Shown here piece by piece: positions 25,461-37,496 of a stretch of DNA of 60,000 nt. The notes below the pieces were generated by a model. The model was not told the DNA's origin. It saw only the letters and a program-made list of their open reading frames with translations, and did not search any database. This stretch comes from Adiantum capillus-veneris (Eukaryota; Streptophyta; Polypodiopsida; Polypodiales; Pteridaceae): positions 91,377,340 through 91,437,339 of the forward strand of contig CM043971.1 in assembly GCA_014529385.2 (NCBI GenBank), written 5' to 3'. Position 1 is the stretch's first letter. Each line of letters opens with the position of its first letter. A program made the position numbers and the translations under genes.

Positions 25461-26620
25461 CTTATGGCTTATGTGCAATTTTACTTGCCTCTATTATCAT
25501 GGTCTTGGTCATGCTTGCATTCCCTTATGTCTACTATTTTGGAGCATTTCTGGCGCACCTTAGCTTGCAGAAAGGGTTTTCGGCTCTTATCTATGGACAA
25601 GTTGTGTTCTCCCAAGCGCCTTGGCGGGCTGAATATTTTGGATTTGCGTACTCATGTTTTGGCTCGAAAAGCTACCATGTTGCCGGTCTTGGTGGCACAA
25701 CGACAACCTTGGTCGCTTATGGTATCACATTTGTGTGCACATATTGTCACTTTGTCCTTTGGTCATTGGCAGCCAACCTATTGGGAGGTCATTTTTGGCA
25801 AGCTTGAAGGGCACATTCTTGGATGTCCCTTTACTTCTTCTCTCATTGTTGATTGGAAGCCTGCGATGGTGCATTTGGAATGGAATGGCCGGCAATCTTC
25901 TCTTGGCAATTCCCTCCGATTGGAGAGCTTGCATTGAAGCAAGGTTTTCTCTTTTACTTTCGTCCAACACTCTCCTAGTCAAGCATATTTGCTTTCTCAA
26001 AAAGGGACATGCTAGGTGCATCAGATGGTAGATGACACCGGTCTTGCTCTTTTGTTCTCTGCTGCAAGGTCTCTTTTTGGATTGGGACCTCATTATTCTC
26101 CTCTTTGGCAAGAAATTTGCGGCATGCTTCCTGATTTCTCTCCTCTTCCTCCTTTGAATGAAGACTCCTATTGTTTGGATTGGAATCTTGTTGATGCCAA
26201 CTTGGAATGCATTTCAGTCAGTAGTGTCTACGCTCTCCTCCAATCTGATGCGTGGATTGTGCGTCATGGTAATTAGTTTTCGTCACTCTCCAAGTCATCT
26301 CCTATGGTGGATGCACACGTTGTCTTCCATTTGGTAGAGTCATCTCCCTTTGAAGGAACATATTTTCTTGTGGTGTTGTTTGGTGGGAGCTTTACCTGTG
26401 GGCAACACATTCCATACTCGAAATATTGGGCCTTCTTGTTGTTTCAGATGTCATGCAATGGAGGAGACTTCCACAATTACTGTGGGATGGTCTTGCTCCA
26501 GATCCTTCATTCAACAGGTTGGTTTCTCTTTGGCTCCATTTCCCTTCCGCCACTTTTCACAGATGGTTTTAACTTTTGAAGACGCTTTAGTCTCCGCAGT
26601 CTCAATTTACAGCCTTTAAT
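25461..26620 (+). pseudogene. LINE ORF2 C-terminal region
   Basis: The sequence continues in two alternating frames with Trp/Cys/His-rich peptides such as 'KEHIFLWCCLVGALP' near 26,350, as in the zinc-binding region after plant LINE RTs. Assignment rests mainly on position after the RT and before the 3' tail. Confidence 0.5.
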
Positions 26621-26929
26621 GCTTGGGTAAGATTTTGGGTTCTGTGGACCATATGGCACCATCAGAACTTCTTGATGTTTCAAGGCACTGACGTTATCTT
26701 GTTTCCCTATTTTAAATTGTCACTTGGCCAAGCACTGCATTTTGCTTATGAGGCTGGGGATATTACTCTTGATGCATACATGATTTACTTTGATGTTTCT
26801 AGTCCTCGGAGCACCATACAGCTCCGCTTTTTGTACCTCTTCTTTTCTGTGGGTTTTCCTCGATTTGAGGTTTCTCACTTGTAAATTAATCAAATCTGAT
26901 TTACAAAAAAATATGTGTGTGCGTGTGTG

Positions 26930-28126
26930 CGCATGTGCGCTTAGTGAGAAATTAACTTTGCAAATGGTACACTACAAAGGACATTACATTTCTATCAATA
27001 CACTTCAAACAAAGTATATTGAGATATACATTGTATCAACACAAATACTATCAAAAACATTGAAAAACAATGAGTACAAGCAACACTCTTGAGACATCAA
27101 CTAAAGGGCCACACACTCTCTTTGGGGGGCTTTCTTAGTCTCCCATCCAAGAAGGAATCTTCTTGGACTAAAGCTTACAATGAGATCCTCCATGAGAATA
27201 ATGTGGGTTAAACAAAACCTTAAGAGGTGAAAGCTAAAATAATGTAAAACTCCCTCAATCTTTGGTGTTATTTCTCTCCCTTGCACACATTATACTTAAC
27301 ACATAAGACAAAATAAAACTCACTAGAACTTTAAGCAATATGCAACACAAGTATGATCACAATACTCACTCCCCTCTCTCACTCTGTCCTTTGTGTACTT
27401 TGTCCCCTATCCATTCAAGACCATGAATGAATGTAATGGAAATGGCCTATGAACAATGAGAATAGCGAAATTAAGAGAACTGTAGTGAGCATTTTTATGA
27501 GACTACATTGAGAAGATAGAGGGTGAACTTAATTAGGGATAACAACGTAACCATTATACTTAATTAACTTGGCATGAACAATACTTTATAAGAGAGACAA
27601 TTAGAGAACTTGACAACAATTAAGGACCGGATTTATGTGGAGCCGCCCCCCCCCTCCTCCAAAAGGCTTTTGCATTATAATTTCTCCCATAAAGAGAGAC
27701 TTGATACAATACAAGCTTTGTGTTTCTCAAGACCTTGATGGTGCAATGAATATAGAGAGCTTCATGCACCACAATTATGCCCATAACTTAGCTAAATGAA
27801 AGCATTAACTTGTCCCTGGCCTCAGTCCCAAGACCTCAAACACCTTCGAAGGTGGAGAGAGCTAGCAGGGAATGGGGATAGGAAAGAGGAAGAAGAAACA
27901 TTCTTATGAGAAAGAAATAGTTCCTCACTTATCATCACTCTTCTTGCTTAGCATAGCATAATAGCATAGTAATGAAGATAGAGACGATGGCAAGCTTTAG
28001 CATTGGAGCATGGTTCTTGGTTGGATTTGCATTGCATAGCCAAGAGTGTTGGTGTAGGCTCTCAACTTCTCAACAAGTTTGGAGAAGGAGATGAAGCTCT
28101 TGCACTTTGCACTTCACATAATAAGT
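26930..28126. other. No recognisable gene
   Basis: AT-rich sequence between the LINE end and the next microsatellite. It may be part of a long LTR on the minus strand whose 3' LTR boundary is at 29,162, but I see no partner LTR to prove it. A C-run (C9) lies at about 27,644. Confidence 0.4.
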
Positions 28127-28147
28127 GAGTGTGTGTGTGCGTGCATG

Positions 28148-28232
<85 letters not shown>
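28127..28232. repeat. Compound (GT)n(GA)n microsatellite
   Basis: A GTGTGTGC-like start, an uninterrupted GT run of about 20 units (about 28,150-28,191), then about 20 GA units to 28,232. Confidence 0.97.
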
Positions 28233-28236
<4 letters not shown>

Positions 28237-28654
28237 AACCCTCAAGCAAGCCCTCTACTTGCATGGTCGACCCCCTTTTCTAGCTCATGCTTCTCGCTCA
28301 TTGGTTCTCTGAAGCCTAGCCAATCACAAGCCTTGGTCACAACTAGCAATAGAGGTAGCCTTTGGACAAGTGTCCTCCTTTCCCCTCTGAGAGAGAGGAC
28401 TTGATAAATGCTTAAACAATTAATTTAATTAGCTTAAAGCTTATTGGACCCCTTTAGAGGCCAACCATTAGTCTTTAGGCACCTTATGAGGGCAACATGG
28501 AGAGGAACTTGTCATGTGTCCTTGTTGCTTCTTTAGACTACGCTTGCCTTGAGTGAGGGTGTGTGTGTTCTCTCTCATGCTCCTACAATTAGGGCTCGTC
28601 CCCTCATATGTAGGGATTCTTGTTGACTTTTGGAACACCTTAAGCCCCTCTAGC

Positions 28655-28865
28655 ATCTTATTCATGAAGCACCTTAAGCACCTTAGTCATTAAGCACGAC
28701 AAGCACCTCAAGCACCTTAGTCAGCAAGCACGACAAGCACCTCAAGCACCTTAGTCAACAAGCATGACAATCACCTTAGTCAGCAATCACGACAAGCACC
28801 TCAAGCACCTTAGTCAACAAGCATGACAAGCACCGTAGTCAGCAAGCACAACAAGCTTGGGCCAG
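28655..28865. repeat. Minisatellite, 34-bp unit with truncated variants
   Basis: The words 'caagcacctcaagcacctta', 'gtcagcaagcacgac' and variants recur about six times. The full unit is near 34 bp; shorter units lack the 'cctcaagca' part. Copies differ by a few bases. There are no unique spacers, so it is not CRISPR. Confidence 0.85.
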
Positions 28866-28999
28866 GTTCCCACCTCAAGTACAACCCTAGCTTGCCTAAG
28901 GTCCTAGGTCTAAGGACTTTTAACACTAACCTTTGGAGGTCTTCAATGAAGCTAACTTTAAGTTCTTTAAGCTCCATTAGTTAGCATTGCTCTTTGACA

Positions 29000-29453
29000 G
29001 ACCATCCCTCATTTGGACCCATTGACTTTGGCCCTGTGTTGAGATAGTTCCATAAGCACTTGTCTATATTTTAGCTGTTGTTCATGTTTATTCTCCCACA
29101 TTAAATTATTAGTTTAATATGAGAAAATCATTTGGGTTAGTTAGATATTGGATTTTATGACATTACCTCTCTCTTGAAATCATAGTCGTCCTCGACTATG
29201 AGGTAGAAGAGATAAAGCCTTAGTCATTAGTCGATGTTTCTTAGCGGGTAGAGGATACCTTTTTACCCTATGACATCATTCCAAGATGGATGACTAATCC
29301 ATTTGGAGTTTGGGAGACTTAGCTACCGCAAGCATGTCTGCTCTTGAGTCCATTACATTCTCCCAAAGTAGAGTGACAAATTCTACTTGGTGTTTGAGAG
29401 ACGTCTTCGTCACAAACATGATTGTAAGCATGCATACTACTTAAATTTGTGTA
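29000..29453 (-). mobile_element. 3' end of a minus-strand LTR element (PPT/LTR junction)
   Basis: Reading the minus strand, 'cgaggacgactatg', then 'caagagagaggtaa', then TGTCATAAAATCC (from 29,162 leftward) parallels the PPT/3' LTR junction of the small element at 15.38 kb ('cgaggacgaaaac', 'ccaaggggggagtaa', TGTCATGCC). This marks the end of a Ty3/gypsy chromovirus-type interior and the start of its 3' LTR. Only about 290 bp of interior remain before the Gypsy B LTR begins at 29,454, so Gypsy B probably inserted into it. Confidence 0.55.
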
Positions 29454-30374
29454 TGTTAACTCAGTCAATGTCCGTTAAGAGAAGCTGTTAAAGACCGAAG
29501 ACGTAAGGATGCACATCAAGGATGAATACAAAGAAGCAGTAAAGATTGGAGTTACACATTTTTCACATTTTTTCAAAATGGCATATATTGTAAATTCCCG
29601 ATTTATTTCAAGACATTGTAATATTTTAATGTGTTACGGGCTCAATGGGAGTTCCAAGCTGTAAAGAATAGGTCAGTTAGTGTACCTAGGTTGCAGATTC
29701 AGTAAGTGGTGAAGCCCTAAAGGCCTTGGGCGCCCGAACATTGCATACTTTTACCCTAGGTATATAAAGCATTGTGTAAAAGAAATTAGGGTTCTCAAGC
29801 TCATTTGTTGAGAGCACTCTTTGGTGAGAGCTCTTGAGGTGTGTGGCTATGGAGTCCTTGAGCTGCTCCTTGCTCATGTGACTTGGTTAACACTACTCAA
29901 TGCTTAATTCTCTTTCAGTATGCCTCTCTCATGCTTCTTATGATTGCTTATGATGCTTAGATTAGCTAGATCTTAACTAATTAGTGGTTAATCCCTCTCT
30001 AATCTTGTGTGATTTCCCTCTCTTGCTTGTGTGTGCATGTAGGTTTGATTGGAGTGTGGTGCTCGATAGATCTATGTGTGTGTGCTTGCGATTAGTGTGT
30101 TGCATGATAGGATTAGTATTGTGCGCGTCTTGCAATTGTTAGTGTGTGTGATTGGGTTGGTTAGAGGTGAGGAGAAGTGGATGTGGAGATTGCCCATCAT
30201 TGTGGCTTAACTCCTCCATAGGTCGAGAAGCTCACCTTGTAGAGTCAACCATTCGTGTTGCCATGATTAACTCACGAATCGTAAGTGTTTCCATGCCCTA
30301 GCCGGGTAGCTCATCCCTTCGGATTGATAATTTTGTTGGTCGTTGGAGCTATGCAACGATAAAACCCCCCAACA
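29454..30374 (+). repeat. Gypsy B 5' LTR
   Basis: 921 bp, TGTTAA...AACA. The first 285 bp match 40,015-40,301 closely, apart from a few substitutions and small indels. It includes 'ctaggtatataaagc' at about 29,757, a good TATA box. The 3' end directly precedes the PBS. Confidence 0.9.
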
Positions 30375-30376
30375 TT

Positions 30377-30394
30377 TGGCGCCGTTTTCGGGGA
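30377..30394 (+). promoter_or_regulatory. Primer binding site, tRNA-Asp type
   Basis: TGGCGCCGTTTTCGGGGA matches the complement of the plant tRNA-Asp(GTC) 3' end (TGGCGCCGTTGCCGGGGA) at 16 of 18 bases. It starts two bases after the LTR. This PBS is typical of Athila-type Ty3/gypsy elements. Confidence 0.88.
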
Positions 30395-33300
30395 CGATGG
30401 CTTACGCTAGTGTAATTGTGGCATAATCGAATGTGTTTCCTCACTAATTTCACTTGTGTGTTTATGGTTTTGTGGATTTTGGATGTGTGTGCATGAAGCA
30501 ATGTGTTCATTATTCCCTAATCTGTCACCGTATCTTGCCAATTGTGTGTTTACACACTCTATTTTCACACCAACCCCTTGCTAGTTTGACTAATTTTGCT
30601 AATTTACACATTAATTTTCTATGAAGGATTGGAGCTTTCAACCGATCAATCAATCTTCAATGGAAAGGTAATCAAGGTGGAATTCTCAACCTTCCTAGAA
30701 TCTAAACATGTGTAGAATTGTGTAGAGACTCCGCCATGATGCAATGTAATGTCAATGCCATGTTGCTGCAATGCAATGTTGATGCTATGATGCTATGAAA
30801 TTTTTGGATTGTTCTTTTTCATGCCGTCGTAATGCCGAAATTTTCCATATTTGGTGGCGTATGAAATTGACAAGTTTCAATTGCTAATTGGTGATTGTAC
30901 ATTGCTAATTGTGAGCTAATTGATGTTATTGCATGCTTGAATGGTCAATTTCAAGTGTGTGTGCATTCTAATTGAGTGTGTGTATGCCTAATTTTATGTG
31001 TGTCTGCACTATTTTGCCCTTGTTTGTGCACGTAAAAATCAATGTGTGCTTAATAATTTTTCAATTGTGATGATTGATTTGTGTCGTGGTCATGCCCAAC
31101 TAAAGATTTGGGAAATCACATTGCAATTTTGACAAGATTAACCCTTTTGTGTGCACACTTAAAGATTGGTAAAAACTGCCAATTTTATTAGTGTGTGTGT
31201 GCCTAAAAAGTGCTTAATGTGCATGATTAATTCAATGTTTCGATTGCATATTTGATGTGTGTAATGATTAATTGCTACGTTTTTGAGCTCAAAACATGGA
31301 TTTACACACTCCAAATGCGTCAAATTTCGACCTAATTTTACCGATTTAATTTTCTAGATCAAAATAATTTGGCAATTGAATTGATGTGATTTGTGTGATT
31401 TTATTTGTTTGCACTAATCCCCTATGTGTGGAGATTTTTTTTTATAAAAAAAGAATATTCTTTGGATAATGTTTTACAAATTTTTGACATTAATTTTTGC
31501 ATAATTTTGTTAAAAATTTGATATCTTGCAATCTTTACGAGCTGTGTTAAATGTGTATTTACGGCTTGATTTTGAGCACATTTGGGCTTTTGTTCGTCAA
31601 ATTTTGAGCGTTTTACTATTTTCGAGGATCGGGTTGATGATTTTGTCGAATTTTGATGTTTACGGTAAAAATTGCTATTTTTGGTGTGCTTTTGTATGTC
31701 GAAAGTGTTCGATTGTGATTGCCGATGATTTTTAGAGATTTTTAGAAACTTTTGGGACTTTCTAACGATTTTTTGGATTTTCGAGTGATTTTTAGCATTT
31801 AGGCTAATTTTCGGCTTATTTTTGGACGGTTGAAAATAAAATAAAAGTAAAAAAACGGATTTCGAGCTTCAACGCCCATGGCTTTCTGCGCATGAATTCT
31901 CTGCATCAGGGGATAGATCTTTACGGTCTGTGGGGATAGTTTCCGTCGACATTAAAATACTCTTCTTCTTCTGGTGGCGCGTAAACACCACCCATCACAC
32001 ACACACAACACACACTCTCTTTCTCTCTAACCTCCCTTCTAACTTATTCCCTCTCGCTCTCTATAACCTCCCCTCTAACTTATTCTCTCTCCCTCTCTCT
32101 CTCCCCCACTAACGATTATTAACATCCTCTTTCTAACCCCCTCATTCTCTCTCTAATTCCCTCATGCGCTTATTAAGAGTCTCTCATCCTCCCCACTCTC
32201 TCTCTCTCCAGCGCATGCACCAAGCTAACTCTCTTTTTCTCTCGCTCCCACTTCAACGATTATTGTCTTTATCTCACCTCCCACTCTCTACCCTCTCTCC
32301 TCTGCCGTGAATGTGCGCCATCACTGCCAGGCTTTGGTCCCCGCACGTGAGCGCATGCTCTCTCTCCCTCTGTTTGCCCTGCTTGCTGACAGTTGACTTC
32401 CCCCCTTCTTGTGTCGTACACCCTCCCCACACTCTCTCTGCTAAAAGCGCTGTTGTTTACCATCTCTTTGCCCGCTGCTGACGTTGACAGGCTGCCACTT
32501 GGCGTGAACACACCCCACCGGACACACACACACCCGCTCTCACTCCCAGTCTCTCTACTGCTGTCTTCGTCGTATACCCTCACTGCTGCTATTCACAATG
32601 ATAGTATTGCACGCCAGGCTGGATTTCCTTCACCCACGAGCAACCCTTCATCGCCTGCAGATTTTGCGCGACCAGAAGCTGCCAGCCTGCAGCAGCAGGT
32701 GGTCAAGTAAGTCATAAAATAAAATAAAAATAAACAAATAAATAATCCATTAAAATTCTCGAAAAAAGGGGTCTTAAAATTCACAAAAAAACAAATAAAT
32801 AAAACACACACAAAGTAAAAATAAAAATGTATTTTAAAAAACATAAAAATAATTTAAAAAAAATCAAAAACTCAATAAAAATTACAAAAAGGTTTAGAAA
32901 ATTTAAAAAAGGAAAATAAAATAGAAAAACACACCAATAAACTTATAAAAAATAAAAATTAAACTCATTAAAAATTCATCAAAAAATCAAAATATTCACA
33001 GATAAATCCCTAAATATTGTAGAAAATTCATAAAGATCCATTTAAAAATTAAAAATTCATTCGATAAGTCACATAAAATATATAAAAATTTCATAAAATC
33101 TTAATACAAATCCATAACAAATCAAAAACTGACCGAAAAAATCTCAATAAATTATAGAAAATTTATAAAACCTTCAACAATTCCATAAAATTTCTAAAAC
33201 TCACATAAAAATTACAAAATTCACAAAAAAGTAGAAAATTATCAAAAAAATTCATTAAAAATCAAAACTTTTCCAAAAAATCATAAAAAATAATAAAAAA

Positions 33301-34231
33301 ACCAAAAAGTTTAGAAAATTCAAAATTTCACAAAAAAATTAATAAAAAATAACAAAAAAGTCGTTGAAAGAGACTGAAAATAAAAAAAGCAAAGCCGGAA
33401 GAGTCACACACCGAGCAAACAACATAAAAGTGAGCAAGTCGAAATAAAAATGAAGCTGAGAAAATTACACACCGCAAACCGAGCAAACCGTGGAAAAGTC
33501 AGAAACAATTGAAGAACGGCCGGAAAAAGCGAGCAAAACTACCAACTCAAAGCCGTTTGAGGGGTAGGCAAATTTCAAAATTCTGCACGCTAGAAATTGG
33601 CTAGTGCAATAATTGCATTGCAAATTAGCTTCCCGTCGGACGAACCGAGAGTTGAAGTACAGCAGAGCGAGCTAGTAGCAGTGGCAGCACATGCACAATT
33701 GCAACAAAGCAAATTTTACAGCTATATGGCTACAATCAAGATAAAGTCTTATATGCAGATTCCGAAGGCCATAGATACTTGATGAGTAGCAAAAGCAGCA
33801 CATGAGCCAAGATCCTATTGATCAGAGTAAAGCCAGATTTAAAAAACTCCCAAATGTTCACAGACTTCAGTGGAGCCAGGTATTGCAAGCTCAAAGATGA
33901 AGTGTAGATAGAAGTTCAAAAAGTCAACCCAAATGGCTATCCAAAAATCTGCACAAGCCAGCAAAACATATAGATTGTGCATATGCAATCAGGGTCATTG
34001 TACATGGGCTACAATGGTTAGATCTATAGTTGAGAACCAGAATTGAAAGATCCAATACAAGCCAATTTAATTGGAGAACCAAGCCAAAGACGGTACAAAG
34101 GTCAAGATGGAGCATTCTACAACTTGATGCTTAGTGTTCTAAAAGAAGAAGCCGAGAACTTGGCAAGCACAAGAACAGAAGCTCCTTAGCAAGAGCTTGA
34201 CATGACATAACCAAATGAAATACCACTAGTC
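30395..34231 (+). other. Gypsy B untranslated leader, extreme base-composition domains
   Basis: No supported ORF. Four composition zones follow each other: T/G-rich (30.4-31.9 kb), C/T-rich with many CTCTCT words (32.0-32.6 kb), strongly A-rich with almost no G (32,710-33,360), then mixed. Short ORFs at 33,597-33,782 may be gag remnants (Gln/Ala-rich) but are too decayed to name. Confidence 0.6.
32710..33360 (+). repeat. A-rich low-complexity tract
   Basis: About 650 bp made mostly of variants of 'aaaaattcataaaa' with very little G. It may have grown from a short A-rich motif by slippage. Confidence 0.85.
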
Positions 34232-36241
34232 ATGGCGTATTGCTCGGATTGTGGACGAAAAGGTGGACATTTTTCTGAAGATTGTCCAAGAAACCCAGAC
34301 AACAAGGACATATCAACTGCCAAGCAAGGTACATAACAAATTGGAAATACGCGATATAAGTGCATTTAACTTGACACTTTTCATGCAATCAGATGATTTT
34401 GCATTACCGTTAGAAGCACCAGTAAAAACACTGCAAGTTCAAAATCAACATAAAGATGCACATGCACATAAAAAGCTTAAAATTGATTCTTTGAACAACA
34501 AATTCCTGCATGAATTTGGTCAAGGTGTCCAGATATCACTGAATGTTGAAAAGAATGTTAGGTTTGCAAATGATTCTGCATCCACTACCACAAGTGTGAA
34601 ATCATTCATGAGTCTAAGCGACACATCATACATAATGATGTTAGCTTTGTATGGTACACATAATTCATATGCACACTATGTAGACCAAAAAGGAAAATTA
34701 TACAAAAAGAATCAACCAGTGTTTGAATGGCCCACATACCAACTCATAGAATTGCGTCCAGTGATAGATCAGAAAGGATGGTTCATTTCAGAGGAAAGAA
34801 TTTATTATAGCCCATAAAAAGAATCAACCAGTGTTTGAATGGCCCACATACCAACTCATAGAATTGCGTCCAGTGATAGATCAGAAAGGATGGTTCATTT
34901 CAGAGGAAAGAATTTATTCGTTAGAGCTGAAGGATATTATCCGAGTGAACCCAAAAATCTGTTCAGAGCCAAACTCTCCTCCATCGAAAATTAAGCTTCG
35001 ATGTTGTAACCCATCGAGGATATACTTTGACCAAAACAATCATAGATATAGACAAGAGTCTAGCATCTATGATGCCTTGGGTCCTGAAACCACATAAGCT
35101 CATATCATAGGAGACCCATGGGATAGACAATATCAGGGCAAAGATAATGCTATCTACAGTTTGACTTGGGGAATAATTTGTCATGTTTTAAGGAGATACA
35201 TAGGAAACTATGCAGAAAGTTCACAGATGCCAAACATCAAAAGTGCTACCCAAAGTGTACCTTCAGAGTCCCAGAAGGTGAGACTAAATCAGACCCAAAT
35301 AATTTTGAACTCTTATAATGAAGCAGGCTATAGTGATCACCCTAGGAAGGGGGGGAGCTGTAAATCCATCAAGCTCAGCTTATGTACCAGGAAATGCTAC
35401 ACCAGTTAGAAGCCCTAGGGCTTCTAGCCAACATACCTCTTCAAAATAGAAGCCATTGAAAGATCATACGGTTGTTGGAAGTTTCCAATTGACCCAGATT
35501 CCCTCATAATCTGCAGACAAATGCTTATATGAAGATCATCAAGGACAAAATTTTTAATTTATCTCCACAAATCAAAGTCAAAATCCAACAGATCCCATAT
35601 TGTTCAAACAGTTACATGTGATCAAGCTCACATATGCATATCAAGATGCACATGGTAACGAATATCAGCAAGATCAGGACCTTGTACAAACCCCTATGGA
35701 TGACCCAACTGAAGTCAAAGACCGTCTGAGGATGATCCCAAAGCCTCAAGTTTCAGGAACAAGTGACAGAAAAATCAAAGTCAAATGAAAAGCTAAAGTC
35801 CAAAAAGCTACACCGAAGTCACCACCAAAATCTACTCCAAAGAGACAGATTCTACCAAACAGTACAATGGATCTTCTCAGATCAAAGGTTACTCAGGTGT
35901 AGGTGGACAATTCTCATCAATTACAGACAAAAAGTGCAATATTACAGCCAATGGAGTCAACATCAATTGAAGCAGGTGATCAAAGCAAAGAAAATGCAGA
36001 TAAAGCTCAACCAAAGGACACTACCACAACCAAAGCAATCAATTCAGACACAAATTCTGAAACGATCAAGTGCAACATTGTTGGGGAGAATGAAGAAAAA
36101 CTCTCAAGCGAAGTAAAGCTAAATTTTCACTTAGACAAGAACCTCATGTCTTTTTGCACTTGGAAAAGATGTGGCCAACCACAACTGGAAGATGCTCTTG
36201 AATTTATGAGCGTATCTGGAAACAAACTACCAAAATGCTGA
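34232..36241 (+). pseudogene. Gypsy B gag-like region
   Basis: It opens with a zinc knuckle 'CSDCGRKGGHFSEDCPRNP' (34,241), spacing CX2CX5HX4C, one residue longer than the canonical knuckle. In another frame (34,251-34,930) there is a domain with 'YVDQKGKLYKKNQPV' and 'YQLIELRPVIDQKGWFISEE', which resembles the Gypsy A gag N-terminal domain ('YSDYRGRKCICIEE', 'RLEIIRVYDDGDRF'). A 112-bp tandem duplication (34,704-34,927) breaks the frame and causes a stop. Later fragments (35,600-36,241) are Lys/Gln-rich. Function would be RNA binding and particle formation. Confidence 0.6.
34704..34927 (+). repeat. 112-bp tandem duplication inside gag
   Basis: The block beginning 'aaaaagaatcaaccagtg' is repeated once after 112 bp with near-perfect identity. 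Because 112 is not a multiple of three, the second copy reads in another frame. Confidence 0.93.
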
Positions 36242-37328
36242 GGAATCATCTCCACCACCATTGAAGTAAGTTCATAGATCATCATAGCTCAATTTCATGT
36301 GATCACAGCAAAGGATATGCTAGACGACATCATAATGGGAATGCCAATGGCTTAGAAGATGTCAGAGATACATAATTCAAACATGACGGAGTCATCACAG
36401 AAAAAAGTCCTCAAGCACAATTAAAATGGAGACTGATATTAAAGCAGATCTTATTGAAGCAAATCAGACAATAGCAAGTGCAGATCAAACAAAACAAAGA
36501 GCAACCACGATAGCTATTGAGCAGAGAATGCCATCAAAACCATAAATTAAGAAGAACGGAGTTGTAGACAACCAGGAAGAAATAATAGGAAGTCCAAAGA
36601 TCCAGACATTACCAGTCGATGTAAGTCAGATTGGAAAACAAAGTCTCAAACCACCCTCCCTAGAGACACAGTTAGATCAAGATGAGACCATGGCAAAAGC
36701 AGAACAAAGATCTTGAATAGAACCTCCAATGAGAATAGCTTTTGTTCTCAGCAGTACAAAAGGAGCGAGTGTCAGATGCAATGCTCTACTGGATAAAGAA
36801 GCAAAGTGCAATATGGTTGCACACAACATCTAGAGCATTCTAGAGATTATTCAAGACAAGCCAGATAACAGGGAAATCATGGGCAAGGCTACAAGTAAAA
36901 AAGAAATGGTTGCTACCCTTAGCATCCAAAATCATAAAGAGCAGGTAAAGTTTCAGGTGAACCCTTCAAAATACATGCTTGCAGATGTCATCCTTGGACA
37001 TCAGTGGTTAGAACAACACAAGGCCTACAAAGAAGATAAAATGTTGATACTCTCTTTCCCAAGTGTTGGCAAGCAACAAATACAGATACCATTAATGCAA
37101 GATTCAAAGTTACAAAAGTCACAAGAATCAAAGACAAATATTGCAGACAAAGGTAAAGCTAAAGTGGAACCTCCACCGATTAGCACAGAAGGTGTGACAG
37201 CATATGCCTCTACATCAAAGAACCCTCATGGATCAGCTTCTTCAAGCACGTTAGGCTTTCAAAACTTCAAGTCAAATGCTGACCCAATTGAAACCAAAAG
37301 AGCAAAGATATTTCAGCCAAAGTACTGA
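36100..37328 (+). pseudogene. Gypsy B protease-like region (two remnants)
   Basis: Two segments resemble retroviral-type aspartic proteases. The first (about 36,200-36,360) has 'VSGNKLPKC', a stop, and 'QFHVITAKDMLDDIIMGMPM', matching the C-terminal half. The second (about 36,720-37,070) has 'CNALLDKEAKCNMVAHN' where an active enzyme would have the Asp-Thr/Ser-Gly triad, a stop, then 'KYMLADVILGHQWLEQH', the 'ILG..WL' strand. Neither could be active. The following tail has 'KQVFVPSSLIKVNDLVW', also seen in similar form behind the Gypsy A protease. Confidence 0.6.
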
Positions 37329-37496
37329 CGAAAGCAAAGAAAAGTCAAGCAAGTGTTTGTTCCAAGCAGTTTAATCAAAGTCAATGATCTGGTTTGGACT
37401 ACAGACAATAATCAACACAGAAAGACAAACACATGGGATGGATAGCATCACAATGGAGCTTAAAAGAACAGGAGTACTATAGAGGTAAAATACAAA

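Larger units (their letters stand above)
21792..26912 (+). mobile_element. L1-like LINE retrotransposon, decayed
   Basis: The order is ORF1 with DUF4283-like and zinc-knuckle parts (21.8-22.7 kb), an APE-type endonuclease (about 23.2-23.7 kb), RT (about 24.5-25.3 kb), a C-terminal region (to 26.6 kb) and a 3' end with an A7 run at about 26,905. All parts carry stops or frame changes, so no intact ORF remains. A (TG)n-like tract follows the A-run. I could not fix the 5' end; 21,792 is the first ATG of the ORF1-like reading. Two more copies of its 3' end lie at 18.5 and 20.9 kb, so the family is repeated locally. Confidence 0.88.

Noticed and set aside
28655-28865. Regular repeats resembling a CRISPR array
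   Set aside because: Units are contiguous variants of one another with no unique spacers and no cas genes; this is a minisatellite in a eukaryotic genome.
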